Positions 21,980 to 33,852 are shown, numbered from the stretch's first letter. The stretch is 64,000 nucleotides of DNA from Brachionus plicatilis (GCA_010279815.1 QEOQ01000426.1:230831-294830); one strand, 5' to 3'. Notes: generated by a model not told the origin, from the letters alone. Translations and numbers: made by a program.

Positions 21980-23040
21980 TTATTTTTTTCAAATTTAAAT
22001 GGATCTTTTTTCATTGAAATATATCGATTAAATTTAAATTAAATTATTTTTATATTATTTTGATGATTTGCAGTTTTAGATTAAAAAATTTGTTAGCTTT
22101 ACGATTTAGAAATTTATAATTTTTAAAAATTCAAAAAGAAAATTTTACAAAAATTTTTAATAAAACTAATTGCTTGAAAAATTTGGGGCAAGTTAAATAT
22201 TTAATAGATAGACAACAATTTGAAACAAAAAGAATTTATGGTTTTATTTTTTGACAACTTGTCATGAGTTCTTTGTAAACCATTGCTGATAGCATCGTCA
22301 AAGTGACACAGAGGATTCAAAACTGGCATATTCTTTCTGTACCCTTTTTTTTTAAAATTTTTCAGCTTTTAATAAAACGGAGAAAGTTATATCAAAAATA
22401 CCTCTAAATCACTTAGAGGTTTTAAAAATTTTAGAGTTTAGAAAATTGTCACCAAATTCTTGAATCATAATGCAAATATGTAAACTGTTGCAACAAAAAT
22501 AGTTTTTTGTTTAATAAGATAATTTAATTTTTTTATTTTATTTTTTATATAAAAAAAAAGAAAGAGATAAAATAAAAGATAAAATTTTCTTCAATTTAAT
22601 ACATTATCTGACCTAAAATTATAGAAAACTTATTAAATTTTTATAAAAGCATTTACCGTATCCCCTTGTTTAGCGAGGCATGCTTTAATACCATAAGTAG
22701 GATATTTGGTGCATGGTCTAACATAGACCTCACAATGTTAAATTTTTTATTTTAAAAGTCCTATGGGTCACATAGTCGATACATATTAAAAACGTAGCGT
22801 TTATAATAGAAATTCAAATAGAAAAGCAGAGCTTCAAAAAAAGTCTTTATTAGAGACTCGGGGTTTTAAACTTAAAAAAAATTTAATATAAAAAATATTG
22901 ATTGAGTTTATTTTATAGATGCGACGTTAGAGTTATGGTAAAAAAAAATATTAAATATAATAAAAAAGTTTAATTTTAATTATTGACCCGGCATTTAAAT
23001 TTAAAAATTTAACTCAAAAAAGAGAATAAAAAAATTAAAA
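21980..23040. other. AT-rich spacer
   Basis: No coding exon or terminal repeat recognised. The stretch 22660-22800 is less AT-rich but has no open frame of note. Confidence 0.45.
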
Positions 23041-23170
23041 AAAAGATTATTTTTTCGATTTATTCGTAGAACCTTTCTTTCTTCCTAGTGGCTTTCTAAC
23101 TGAACCATTGTTGTAAACAACTGGCGTACTAATACTTGTTGAAGTATTTTGTATATTTTCTTTATTATAC
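23041..23170 (-). pseudogene. Tail fragment resembling a MULE transposase C terminus
   Basis: The minus strand gives ENIQNTSTSISTPVVYNNGS then RKPLGRKKGSTNKSKK and a stop. The basic AT-hook-like ending resembles the RGRPKK tails of the SWIM-type MULE proteins at 25.6 and 53.6 kb. Nothing upstream of it is recognisable. Confidence 0.35.
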
Positions 23171-23224
23171 GGTAGCGACTTTTTTTTAAATGAAAAAAAT
23201 TGCTAAATGCTTTAAATGATTTGA

Positions 23225-23725
23225 ATCATTTTTTAAAATATTTTGATACGATTTTTGATAATTAATTTGATATATAATTGGTTTAATTTTTTGTGTTTGA
23301 ATTACAAAATGTATCCAATGCTGAAATAACATTGAAAAAGTGCGATGTTTCAAATAATTTTTTCAATTTCAAATAAAAAAATAATTTCAAGTTAATATTG
23401 CAAGCATTTTTATATTTGAAATTTAAACCCTATAGTGAAATAGAATGTATTCAAGTGTTTGACTTTGGGAAACATAGATTCATCTATTTCGCGAATTTTA
23501 CCTACTCCGCCCAAATTTAAATTTTTTGTCTAGTTATTTTTTTTCTATCTTATTTGTTAATCTTTATTTATCAATTGAATTTTTTTTTTTTAAATATTAC
23601 ATTAAGTTTTTTTCTAAATAGATGAAAAAATATCAAAATAAGCGAATAATTTTTAGATTAAGTGAACTAATAGTTCATAAAACCTGAGAACAAGAATTGT
23701 TCCAGTAATAGATGAACAATAGTTC
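23225..23725 (-). repeat. Dispersed repeat, copy 1
   Basis: This sequence recurs inverted at about 28690-29165. It shares GCGGAGTAGGTAAAATT and CAAACACTTGAATACA-type words, and one end carries CTGAGAACAAGAA next to TTAGTTCAC repeats. It is probably a non-autonomous element; no clear terminal repeat or target duplication was found. Confidence 0.7.
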
Positions 23726-24555
23726 ACTTAACCAACTAGACCCGAAAAACTTTGTTTTTTTCTTTATCAATTTTGATTTTAGTGAAAATTGACGTTCGTT
23801 TGATAAATTTAAACAAAAACTCAATTTATAAAAAATGGAAAACAGAGTGTAGATAGTTTTTTTAAACAACAAATATTGAGTTTCAAACGTTTTATTGATT
23901 AAAAATTATTGATTTGAGAATTAAATCTAATTGTACAATAATTGTTATTAAAATATAAAGTAAGAATTGCCAGACATATCGTAAATTGCTTCAAAAATAT
24001 AAATTATAAATTAATTTTATCTTAAGGATCATCATATCACCAGCCCAAAGTCAAAATTTATAGAAAAAAACTAAGTTTTTCATGCTTAAATTAATTATTT
24101 AATTAATTTAATTAAATAATTAATTTTTATTATTTTTGTAACAGCTGATATCTTGCCAAACTTGGGATCATTGGCTTTCGTTCAACCAAAAGAACCAAAA
24201 AGAAGATGAGAGAAGAGTAACCAACAAGAAGAGCAAAAGGAAAAACAGAAACAAAATAAACAGGAAACCACCGAGCAATCAAACATGGAAGCCAATCGAT
24301 CGATTGAAGCTGTTGAAGCTTGAATAATTATTTTCAGAAATTTTTAGTAGAGTATTTAAGCTTGATTTGTATTTTTTAATCTTTGAAAATGAAGTTTAGA
24401 AAAAAAAATTTCTTAATCAACCTTAAGCAAAAGTGGTGTAATTTGTAAGAAAAATCGCCAGAAATGGAACTTAAATACTTTTGACAATAACTTTTGAACA
24501 GTTTTTTATGAGCTGAATTATGTTCCATTTATTTCCTTTATTTATTATTTTTAAG
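23726..24555. other. AT-rich spacer with a purine-rich stretch
   Basis: At 24141-24325 an acceptor-like TTTTTGTAACAG is followed by 60 codons open in one frame, Lys/Asn/Arg-rich, to a stop at about 24323. No partner exon or family is recognised, so no gene is called. Confidence 0.3.
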
Positions 24556-24559
24556 TTAT

Positions 24560-25100
24560 ATTGTCAAGTTGTTAATTGGAGTCCTAGGGTTTGTTTAAAT
24601 GATCTACTGAGGCTCCTATAGAGCTGGTAGATACGCTGTGCCTCCACTTAATGGACCACGAACAGCTACTTTCCTGAAGAGGGATCTTCAGGCGTACCAC
24701 AGGAAACGGGAGACGGTGTGTAATACCCCAATCTTCTAGGTTTACCTGCAGCCGTAGTAGACACAGTTCAACGCAGAATTCTGTGACTGAATTCAACGCG
24801 GTTTGAGGATTGCTGATTCTGTGAGTTCTGTGAATCAGGCACCTCAGCGATGAGGACATCTCTTATTAACAAGGGGGATTGTGTTATAGGGCTGATTTAC
24901 TAAGTTAGATCAGTTGTTAAGCATTACTCTACTTGTTGATAGATATGATATATTATGGTTAATTAATTTATTAAATTAATTGATATAACTAGGCAACTCT
25001 AATTAATAGCTTCGAGACGAATATGAATTACAGATGGTATTTAAAAGAAATAAATTTTTGGTGGAATTGTTGTTCTGTCTGTAAAAAATAAAACAATTCA
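24560..25100 (+). mobile_element. Possible 3' end and LTR of an LTR retrotransposon
   Basis: A GC-richer region (24580-24870) is followed by a polypurine-tract-like AACAAGGGGGATTG (24868-24881), directly before TGTTATAGGGCTGATTTACT. This is the usual layout of a polypurine tract and the 5' edge of a 3' LTR. A TATA-like box is at about 24945 and a candidate CA end at about 25100. No second LTR or recognisable pol sequence was found. The 91-codon minus-strand frame here (24584-24859) is not recognised. Confidence 0.35.
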
Positions 25101-25311
25101 AAACAATCCAAACTTTTCTTGGTACAATGAAAACAAGGAAGAAAACCACACTAAACATCATTTCTTAAAAAGATCATTAAATATTTATAAGTAAAAAATT
25201 CTAGCTTACTAAAAAATTCTTAAATATTTTATATTTTTAATGAAGTTATTTTAAAAACAATATAGTCTAAAGATTTTTGTTATTAAACAATAAAAACTAA
25301 AAATAAGTTTT

Positions 25312-26220
25312 GGGTATATTTTTTGTCGGTGGATAATTATTTTTTTTAGTAGATATTTTTTTTTAATAAAAATTAGATAAAATCAATAAGAAGTAGATAA
25401 TAGTTTTTAATAGAAGATGTTTATTTTTTCAAACATAGATAATTAAAAAAAAAAACATAAGAAAAACAGTAAAAAAAATTACCTTGAAAAAAACAAACAA
25501 AGTAATTGACACTTAATTTCTTAACCTTTTTGACGGCTGCTCACTTTCATTATTAGATTTTTTTGGTCTTCCACGTTAACGTTTCTCAGAAATTTGAATA
25601 TTGTTTTCGACTAGATCTTGGACTGCTGAATTTGAAGCCAAAACAAGTTGATTTTGATGAGAGACATTAACGATTGAATAGTTTACACTTAGAACCGTAC
25701 TTGAAACCTCTTGTTGAACTTCGTGTTGATTTAGATTGTCTAACTGCCTGTTAATCGGAGCAATCGAATTTCTTTCTAAAGCTGATCTGGCTTTTTTTTT
25801 CGACCTCGTTTTGCATTGCCTTCGATCGCTAAGTCCAAACCCGGGAATTTGTTTAAATTCAGAAAGTGCGAAGTTCCGATTGTGTGCTTGCATTTGAAGT
25901 TTTTTTGGCAATAATGGCATGAACAAGTACTCGATTCCCAATTTTCCGAATCGATTTTAACAGCAATAAATTTCATACTCCATTCCAACAACTCATCAAG
26001 ATCATACCAGCCATCATCTATTTTTGAAGTGTAAGTGTCAAAAAACAAAAAATTAACACTAGAATTAACAAAAGAATTATCTACATTTGAATAAAAATAT
26101 CTTTTGAATACTATTTTTATCTTATTACAAAAATTATTTATCTACTATTTATTTTATCTACTTTTTTAAATAAAATTATCTACTTATAAAAACATTTATC
26201 TACTAACGAAAAACTATGCC
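25312..26220 (-). mobile_element. MULE deletion derivative with 10 bp target duplication
   Basis: AATAAGTTTT occurs immediately on both sides (25302-25311 and 26221-26230). The right end, read inverted, is GGCATAGTTTTTCGTTAGTA, identical over this stretch to the right end of the MULE at 53344-58267; the left end, GGGTATATTTTTTGTCGGTG, is its inverted counterpart. Only the C-terminal part of the transposase is retained, so most of the gene has been lost internally. Confidence 0.85.
25520..26050 (-). pseudogene. MULE transposase C-terminal remnant (SWIM finger and tail)
   Basis: DDGWYDLDELLEWSMKFI is followed by a SWIM-type pattern STCSCHYCQKNFKCKHTIG, then FPGLDLAIEGNAKRGRKKK. After a frameshift the tail continues LERNSIAPINRQLDNLNQ and ends RGRPKKSNN. 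Every block matches the longer protein at 53587-54999. Confidence 0.8.
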
Positions 26221-26517
26221 AATAAGTTTTATGCAATCGATTTAATTTCTGTGTAATAAGATTGCAAAAGAATTAATTATTTATTCTTTAAAAAAAATTT
26301 AATAAAACATCGCACTTTTTTCATTCTTTTTCAAAATTGTAAGAAAATTTTCTTCATTAGACGAAAACTTACACCATTCAAAATAAACCAAAATTTATTT
26401 GAAAAAAAAATGATTTTGATAAAATTTATTTGAAAAAAAAATGATTTTGATAAAATTTATTTAGGCATACAAAACTTTTGTTTTTAAATAAGATAAAAAA
26501 TTTTAATTTTTGATTAA

Positions 26518-27954
26518 TTAATAAAGCTCAATTTGCTTATCTAAAGGATAGTCGATTGAATACTTGATAAAATTTTCGCATTTTTCTCCTGGCTCTAAGT
26601 TAAAACAAAATTCCAAGCATCCTTGTTTGACAAATTTTACCTTAGAATTTTGTTTGGTACTAGGCTCTAGCAATTTGACGCTAATCTTTTCATCAGAGCT
26701 AATCGGAAAAAAGTTCCAAACAAAAAATTCTCTCAGATGATCCGAACCATTGGACACACAAAACTTTTGCTCAAGAACATAACTATTCTTTCTGTCAACC
26801 ATCTTAGCTTTAAAAATAGATAACGGACTGAGGGTTATTTGAACCGAGTCATCTGTTCCCACAAACATTTCAATCTCTTCCAATATGCACCAATTTTTGA
26901 TCCTTCTATTGCTCATAAAACCACCATTTAAATAGATGCTTATATCTCCTTCTAAAAACACAAATCCACTTGTATTTTTTACCTTTGCTTTTATTTGCAA
27001 TTCAGAACTCATGCCCGCAATTGCTTCGTATCTAAAATCAGGACTAAGATTAACTTGGAAAATTAATATTTTATTTAGACCAGTTTTGATGGATATCTTT
27101 TCCTCTGGATAAACTACTGAACAAAAATTGTCTCCAAGTTGACTTTGAGCAACTGATGTATTCTTTGTTTTATGCTCCATATGGGACCTCATTTCCTCCA
27201 GCATTTGCTGAACGCTTTTTGACTGCAAAGTCTTGAATTTAACAAGCTGAGTCTGCCAATTTGAGTTTATTTTGCATGGCCAGAACGAAGCTTCAGTGTC
27301 TGACCATTCTTCGTTTATTTTTTGCTCAACCAAAGCATAAATATTAATAAATAGATTTTTTGATTTGGAATTAAACCTAAAATCATATTGCGGTGTCCAA
27401 CCGATACCAGAAATTTGATAGAATATTTCCAAGCTCACATCAAAATCACTCTGGTTGGTCTGGACCAAAAATTTGACTTCATTTGAGCGTAATGAGTTTT
27501 TTTCTTGAAAATTTTCTTTCAAAATTTTAATTTTTTCTTCACATTTTTTTATTTCACTTTCCAGCAAGGACTCCTTGCTGGAAAAAGAATCTAAAAATGT
27601 GAAAAATTTATCCAAGTCGCCTTGATCGGCAACACTCTGTCCAAAACGGTTGAGCAATTTGATCTTTTTGTACAAGTTTTGGAGCTTGGTTGTTTCTGTG
27701 CAAATTTCATCTTCTAATTCTTTCATTAGGGACAAGTCTTGAGGAACTTTTTGAATTACCACGTCACTTATTTGAGCATTGCTGACTAATTTTATGCTGT
27801 CTGGATCGATGAAAGGTGATAGATCACCAATTGTGCATTCTGTCTTTGGACCAGACACAATTTTAATGGATTTTTTTACTTCAACAGCGTTTGAAAAAAA
27901 TTTTATATGGCTACATGTGAAATCGCTGATGGAAAATATTTGTCTATTACTCAT
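26518..27954 (-). CDS. DUF4140/DUF4139 protein (paralogue 1)
   Basis: A single-exon gene of 478 residues. I start at ATG 27954 (MSNRQIFSISDF); an in-frame ATG at 27975 lacks homology. The N-terminal part (about residues 10-100, FFSNAVEVKKSIKIVSG) corresponds to DUF4140, a charged coiled-coil-like segment covers about 85-155, and DUF4139 starts at IFYQISGIGWTPQYDFRFN and runs to the end. This family (F37C4.5 in nematodes, MuiA in bacteria) has no established biochemical activity. It lacks the intron present in the paralogues at 30.8 and 49.6 kb and is clearly diverged from both. There is no signal peptide or membrane segment, so it is probably cytosolic. Confidence 0.88.
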   Translation of the reverse strand: MSNRQIFSISDFTCSHIKFFSNAVEVKKSIKIVSGPKTECTIGDLSPFIDPDSIKLVSNAQISDVVIQKVPQDLSLMKELEDEICTETTKLQNLYKKIKLLNRFGQSVADQGDLDKFFTFLDSFSSKESLLESEIKKCEEKIKILKENFQEKNSLRSNEVKFLVQTNQSDFDVSLEIFYQISGIGWTPQYDFRFNSKSKNLFINIYALVEQKINEEWSDTEASFWPCKINSNWQTQLVKFKTLQSKSVQQMLEEMRSHMEHKTKNTSVAQSQLGDNFCSVVYPEEKISIKTGLNKILIFQVNLSPDFRYEAIAGMSSELQIKAKVKNTSGFVFLEGDISIYLNGGFMSNRRIKNWCILEEIEMFVGTDDSVQITLSPLSIFKAKMVDRKNSYVLEQKFCVSNGSDHLREFFVWNFFPISSDEKISVKLLEPSTKQNSKVKFVKQGCLEFCFNLEPGEKCENFIKYSIDYPLDKQIELY

Positions 27955-27975
27955 TTTTATTAAATGATAAATCAA

Positions 27976-28689
27976 AATAAAAATTATGTACTAAAATTTT
28001 TGACTTTATACTTGACTAAACAAGCATTAAGCATTTAGCAAGGGTTTAGAGTATTTTTTAATAATTGCATTTAATTTACTAGATGAGAAAATATACGGAA
28101 AAAATATTTTTTTTTTAAATGGATAAATAATATATGAGAATACTTTTAAGAATTCATTTTATTTATTATAAAAAGATAATACTAAAACTAAATGCAAAAT
28201 TTTATATCAGGATAATTGATGAAAAAAAACTTTAAAAAAAAAAATCTAAAGGGTTAAAGTGAAATCATGTCACTTATAAAATAAAAATATAAGAAAAATT
28301 GAATATGAATAGCAAAAAATTTGAACAAAGAACCTGAGATTTTTAATTTTTTTTCCAAACATTCTTCTTTTGCCTTAAACTTAATTATTTTAATTTTTTT
28401 TTATTTTACATCGCCTACAAGGCGTTCATTGAATAAATAAATAAAAAATAAAATAAAAATATTAAGACATAAAAAAATAAGCCCATAATTTTCCTCACCG
28501 CTAATTTTAATAAAATAAACGCTATTTTCATAAAAATAAACCCCTTAATTAAATTTAAGACTAATTTATTAAAAAGACCCTAACCTTCCGATATCCTTAA
28601 CAAGGGCTCTGCCCCGGTCCCCGACTGTCTGCACCTGTTTCTAATTTCGATGAGTTTTTATTAAAAAAGGTATACCAAAAAATAATTAA
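27976..28689. other. Spacer with a LINE-type 3' tail and a GC-rich scrap
   Basis: CATCGCCTACAAGGCG followed by (AATA)n at 28410-28450 has the hairpin-plus-tail look of a LINE or SINE 3' end. A short GC-rich stretch, GGCTCTGCCCCGGTCCCCG, at about 28606-28624 is out of keeping with its surroundings and unexplained. Confidence 0.4.
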
Positions 28690-29165
28690 TAAGTAAATAT
28701 CGGGGTTAGTTCTTGTTCTCAGGTTTTGTGAACTATTAGTTCACTTAATCTATAAATTGTTCACTTATTTTGATATTTTTTCATCTTTTTAAAAAAAAAA
28801 ACTTAATGTAATATTTAAAAAAAAAATATGATTCAACTGATAAATAAAGATTAAATAATAAGATAGAAAAAAAATTAATTAGACAAAAAATTTAAATTTG
28901 GGCGGAGTAGGTAAAATTTGCGAGATAGATGAATCTATGTTTCTCAAAGTCAAACACTTGAATACATTTTATTTCACTAAAGAGTTTAATTTCAAATATA
29001 AAAATGCTTGCAATATTAACTTGAAATTATTTTTTTATTTGAAATTGAAAAAATTATTTGAAACATCGCACTTTTTCAATGTTATTTCAACATTGGATAC
29101 ATTTTGTAATTCAAACACAAAAAATTAAACCAATTATATATCAAATTAATTATCAAAAATCATTC
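28690..29165 (+). repeat. Dispersed repeat, copy 2
   Basis: Inverted counterpart of 23225-23725, with high identity over most of its length. See copy 1. A 76-codon open frame inside (28898-29128) is not preserved in the other copy and is not called. Confidence 0.7.
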
Positions 29166-29210
29166 CAAAATATTTTAAAAATAATTAATAAGTAAATATC
29201 CAATATTTTA

Positions 29211-29729
29211 GGGCAAATTGAAGTTCATGATCAATTGTAAATTTCAAATCAAAATTTTTAGTTTTTTATTTAAATAAAATGGTAATTTGTATCAATTTTT
29301 TAATAATAAATGACTAAACTTTATTAAACATTATTTGTTTAATCTATAATTAGATAGAAAATTATATGAATTTTTGTCTGAAGTAAAAATAAAATCTTAA
29401 TCAATATTTTGACATTTTTTGATATGACAAAATTTAACCTTGTTTCGCCGTAATTTATTTTAATTAATGTTTAAATATCATTTAAAGTCATAATTTGAAT
29501 ACCTTTATGTCGATTTTAAATTTGTCTTTAAAATTTTCAAATAAATAATTTAGAAGAATCAATTAAAGGTCAATTAGAAAAAAAAGATTTGTTTTTTTTC
29601 AATTAAAATAATAAACATCTTATGTTTAATTTTAAAAAAATTTAAAAAAATCTAATTTCATCATTTTTATTAAGATTTGAATCAATTAAATTTTGATCAT
29701 TTTATTATGATCATGAACTTCAAGTTGCC
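29211..29729. mobile_element. hAT-type MITE, family B, perfect 8 bp target duplication
   Basis: Ends GGGCAAATTGAAGTTCATGA and CATGAACTTCAAGTTGCC, flanked by ATATTTTA at 29203-29210 and 29730-29737. It is the 19825-20340 element in the opposite orientation. Confidence 0.88.
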
Positions 29730-29737
29730 ATATTTTA

Positions 29738-30250
29738 GGAAACTTGAAGTTGATGATCAATTCAAATCAATTTAAATATCATTTCAATTAACAGTGTTTA
29801 TCTTCAGATATTAAAATTTATCTCTGAATTAATTTAAATAATTTATAATAGATTCAAAAAATAAAATAATTATTAAAAAATGTTTTCTCAATCCATTGAT
29901 AAAATCGATTTTTAAATTTAAATGCGTTTAACTCAATTTTTGTAAAGTTTATTTTGAATTTTTTTATTTCAAAAGTACTTCTTGTTTTTAGAATTCAAAT
30001 TAAATTTAAAAATTAAATTATATTTTAAATTCCAAATATGTAGTAAAATGAAAAGATACATCTTCCCTAACAATATTTTCAAATAAAAATTGAAAATATA
30101 CTTTACATAAATTGAGTTAAATGCGTTTAAGTTTAAAAATCAATTTTATCTTTTATAATTATTTCATTTATTAAATCTATTTAAAATTTTTAAAATTAAT
30201 TCAAAAAATTAATTCTAATATCCAAAGAAAAACTCTTTGAATATTCTCAT
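29738..30250. repeat. Decayed palindromic MITE, family A
   Basis: Begins GGAAACTTGAAGTTGATGAT directly after the target duplication of the preceding MITE and carries the TTTTCTCAATCCATTGATAA core seen at 1-517 and 47490-48035. The right end has decayed. Confidence 0.6.
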
Positions 30251-30750
30251 TTTATAATTTTTACATCAATTAAAAAGAATCCAAGAAATGAAATTGGGAG
30301 CTTTATCTTAAAAGTTTCAATAAATAAAAAATAATGAGTTTCTTTTTAATTTGATTAATATTTTTTTTTAAAACAATCTCAATAGTGAAAAAATGTATAA
30401 TAAATTGATATGATTGGAATACTCTTTGATTCAAGGAAAAAACTGCTTATTTAAAATTGATACACAATTTCTAAAACAAAATTTAATACTATTTTGGCTT
30501 CAACTTGCTCAGTTTATTCTATTTTTTGGAAAAACCGTTTAATTTAATTATATTTTTTAAGAACCATTTGACTTATAAATATGCAAAAATCTCCTTGTTT
30601 GGAACAAAATTTTCAAGATAAAAGTCATTACTAAACTTTGCATAAAAAGGTAGCAAATAAACATAAAATGTTACTCACAAAAATAAATATTCTAGGAAAC
30701 TATAAAAAATAAGATTAATTTTAGTAAAGAAAAATTTCAAAATTTCAAAT

Positions 30751-33700
30751 ATGTCTGATGCAAAAAGCAATTTTTCGCTAAAAGATCTTCAGTGCGAACA
30801 AGTAGTTATATTCCAGGATCGAGCTGAAGTAAAGCGAGTTTTAAAAACAAGCATTCAAAAAGGTGAACATGAAATAGTGCTGACCAATGTTTCATCTTCT
30901 ATTGACCAAGACTCTGTCCGTGTTGAAGGCAGAGGCAATGCCTGTGTTCTAGATGTTATTTGTGAGAGTAAAAGTGTTCTCATCAATCAAAATGAAACAA
31001 ATGAAAAGCTCAAAAAAGCAAAATTGGAAATAAAACAAATTGAAAATCAAATTGAACAGACAAAACTTGAGCTAGAAAGAATCAACAAAAAAACCCAAGT
31101 GGTAAACGAGTTTGCCAACACTCTTTCCAAAGCAACAAACACACAAAAGCCTGAGTTGAGCTCTGGAAAAGAAAATGTGGACAACTTTTTATCTTTCATT
31201 GATTTGTATTCTTCCAAATTGGAAATTTTTGACCAAGAAAAATTAAGTGTCCAAAACAATTTGACCCATTTGGAAGAAAAATTAAAAGTATCCAAAAGTA
31301 ATCATGATCAACTTTCGTCTGAAAGAAATTTTCAGCAAAATATGTAAATCTAAATTAAAATTTAATTATCAAATTTCATAATTTCATAATTTATTAAAGT
31401 GAAATAACAATTCTTGTCGAAGCAGCTCAACAAAACTGTGATATACAATTGAATATTTCCTATTTGGTCTACAATGCTTCATGGACGCCCAAATATGACA
31501 TAAGAGTTAATGGCAAAGAAAAATCGATGATCATCTGATTTGGTCTGATCAAACAAACAACTGGTGAGGATTGGAACGACACAAAAGTAAGCTTATCAAC
31601 AGCTGTGCCTTCAATAGGTGGCAATGTACCTGATCTACCAACTCAATATGTTAGAATAAGATATGTCTATAGCTCTGACTCAATAAAGTATTTATTTTAA
31701 TTCCACTTTTAAACAAGCTTGCTCATAAGTCCAAAATCAAGTCAAGTCACTTAAAAACAGATTTGTACTTAAGTCGAAAAAGCTTTAAAAAGTTATTTTA
31801 AAAGTCAATTTATTCGACTTTTTTGTTATTAAAAGGGCTTCTAAAAAAAGCCCAAAGAAGAATCATGTTTCGAAATTTTTTAAATGATATCATTTAAAAA
31901 ATTCAGCAAGAAATTTTCAAATATTTAAAAATTTTTTACTGAATTTTACGAAAAAAGTGGCAAATTTTAGTCAAAAAATGAAAAAATTAAATTAAATTTA
32001 AATAAAATTGAATTTCAAAAATGAGTCAGATAATTATTAATTAGAAATCATAAATGAAATAGTGAAATTGTGGAATGAAAGGAATTGTTGAGAAAAAGAA
32101 AACTAAAAAGTGAATCAGAATTTTTCAGAATTTTACAAGTCACTGACTTAAGAAAAATGTCTAAATAATCTTACGTAAAATTTAGGAGTTGTATAATTAT
32201 TTAAAAAAAATTAAAATTTTCAAAAAAGGAAAAAAAAATCGAAATAGTTTTTTTGACTTTTTAACATTTTTACCATATTTTACCAAAACAAAAAATACGT
32301 AAAAATGATAAATTCTAATGATCAAATCAACACTGTAGTCTGCAAATTTTTTAAGCGAAAATTTTATCAAAAGAGGTCTTTTTTCGAACTTTTCGTTTGA
32401 AAAATTTTGGTCAAAAAATGTTTAAAAAACTTTAAATGTAAGAACTTGGTTTGAAAAAAATGAAAGGTTTCAATTAAGTTATATTTTGAAATGATTAGCA
32501 GGAATGAAATAAGTGGAAAAGCACTTCAGAACCAAAGCCTTTATTAGAAGGCATTACACTTGCAGATTTTCTTAAAATGAGTACAAAAGAACAGAGCGAA
32601 ATGACAAAGCAGCAAAAAACATTTTTTTCTATATTTCTAAATTAGTTATTTTGGAAAAAACATGGTGCAACCCGCAAAGTTGTTTTATTATCCAAATTCT
32701 GTTTAAATAATTTAGCAGAATTAAAATTTCAAGTTATCCGAGCGTGGTATTAAGTTTTTCTAGCAAAAATTAAAAAATTAAATTAAAACTATGTAAAAAA
32801 ATCACATTTTTTTTCTTTAAAGTAAAAAAAAATTGTTTTAAAATTCCGTATTTGGAAATTTACTTTTTACTAAAATTAAGCTAAATTTTGCTAAATTTTT
32901 TCAAAGTTTAAAAAAATTCTTCGTTTAATCATCTCTGCTTTTTAAGTTTATTTTAATTCACAACTTTTGGTTCCATTATTCTTTCACTTTTTTTTCTAGT
33001 CTTTTAATTTCAAAAACATAAAATTTTTAAAAATTAACTTTGATTTTGTGACTTATGAACTAACACTATTTTTCAAAAATTAAAGAAAAAATTTTTCAAA
33101 TAAGTTTATGTACAAAATCTTTTGAAATGAAACCGAGCTCAGGTGTCATTCCCACTATTTCTGGAATTTCAGAATCTTCTGCCCAAAAATTGAATTTAAT
33201 GCATTCTGTTAACGAAAGAAGTTCTATAGGCTCCACTAGTACTTTTAATATTCCACGTAAAGCAAACATCCCTTCAGATGGCAAGACTCATAAAGTGTCA
33301 ATTGCAATTTTAAATCTTTCACCTGAATTCGAATACGAAACTGTGCCCAGAAAGAATACTCACGCATACATAAAAGCTAAAGTCTTAAACACATCCGATT
33401 ATGCTTTGTTAGCTGGGCCAGCAAATGTTTTTTTGGACAATAATTTTGTGGCAAAGACAAATCTGAAAGCATATAGTCCACAAGAAGAACTCAACCTTTC
33501 ATTAGGTGTTGATCCTGCTATTAGAATTGATTACAAACCAGTCAAGAAATATACAACTCAGCATGGCTTGGTCACCAAAACATCTTCGACCACATATGTT
33601 CAGATAATTGAGATTAAAAATACTGGTCAAAGCATGGCTAAAATTTTATTGATTGAAAATTTACCATTGAGTTGTGATGAAAAAATACAAGTGAAACTTT

Positions 33701-33852
33701 TAGAGCCAAATTTAAAGAATCATCCAAGTATCAAATTGAATAAAACAAATAATTTAGAGTTTTATTTAGAAATTATGCCCGGAAAGCAAGAGGAAATAAC
33801 AATAAAATACACAATAGACAATCCTTGTGACAAAGATATTCAGTTTAATTAG
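30751..33852 (+). pseudogene. DUF4140/DUF4139 paralogue 2, inactivated
   Basis: Exon 1 (30751-31343), the 56 bp intron and the start of exon 2 (31400 on) are nearly identical to the intact gene at 48476-50181. Exon 2 then has an in-frame TGA at 31536-31538, where the intact copy reads AATTAT and this copy is 3 nt shorter. After about 31665 it is interrupted by 1.45 kb of unrelated AT-rich sequence. Coding similarity resumes at about 33127 and runs to a stop at 33850-33852. The linker after re-entry (PSSGVIPTISGISESSAQK) and the last 30 residues differ from the intact copy, while the block between them is almost identical. The promoter-proximal 170 bp is also preserved. A truncated N-terminal product of about 245 residues could still be made. 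Confidence 0.8.
31665..33125. other. 1.45 kb interruption within DUF4139 paralogue 2
   Basis: AT-rich, with AAGTC/GACTT words near both ends (about 31730 and 33045), reminiscent of the 62324-62591 MITE family. No exact target duplication was found. At about 32513-32758 there is a coding-looking frame broken by one TAG (GITLADFLKMSTKEQSEMTK..HGATRKVVLLSKF) of unknown origin. Confidence 0.5.

Noticed and set aside
24141..24325. Acceptor-like site followed by 60 open codons
   Set aside because: Composition is simply Lys/Asn/Arg-rich, no partner exon or homology was recognised, and two frames are partly open.
24584..24859. 91-codon minus-strand frame in a GC-richer region
   Set aside because: No family resemblance; it lies beside a polypurine tract and LTR-like start on the opposite strand, so it is more likely antisense to retroelement sequence.
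28898..29128. 76-codon frame starting near GGCGGAGTAGG
   Set aside because: It lies in a dispersed repeat whose other copy (23225-23725) does not keep the frame.
31665..33125. Interpretation of the interruption as a normal intron
   Set aside because: The intact paralogue reads straight through with no intron there, the upstream part already has an in-frame TGA, and no donor/acceptor pair restores the paralogue sequence.
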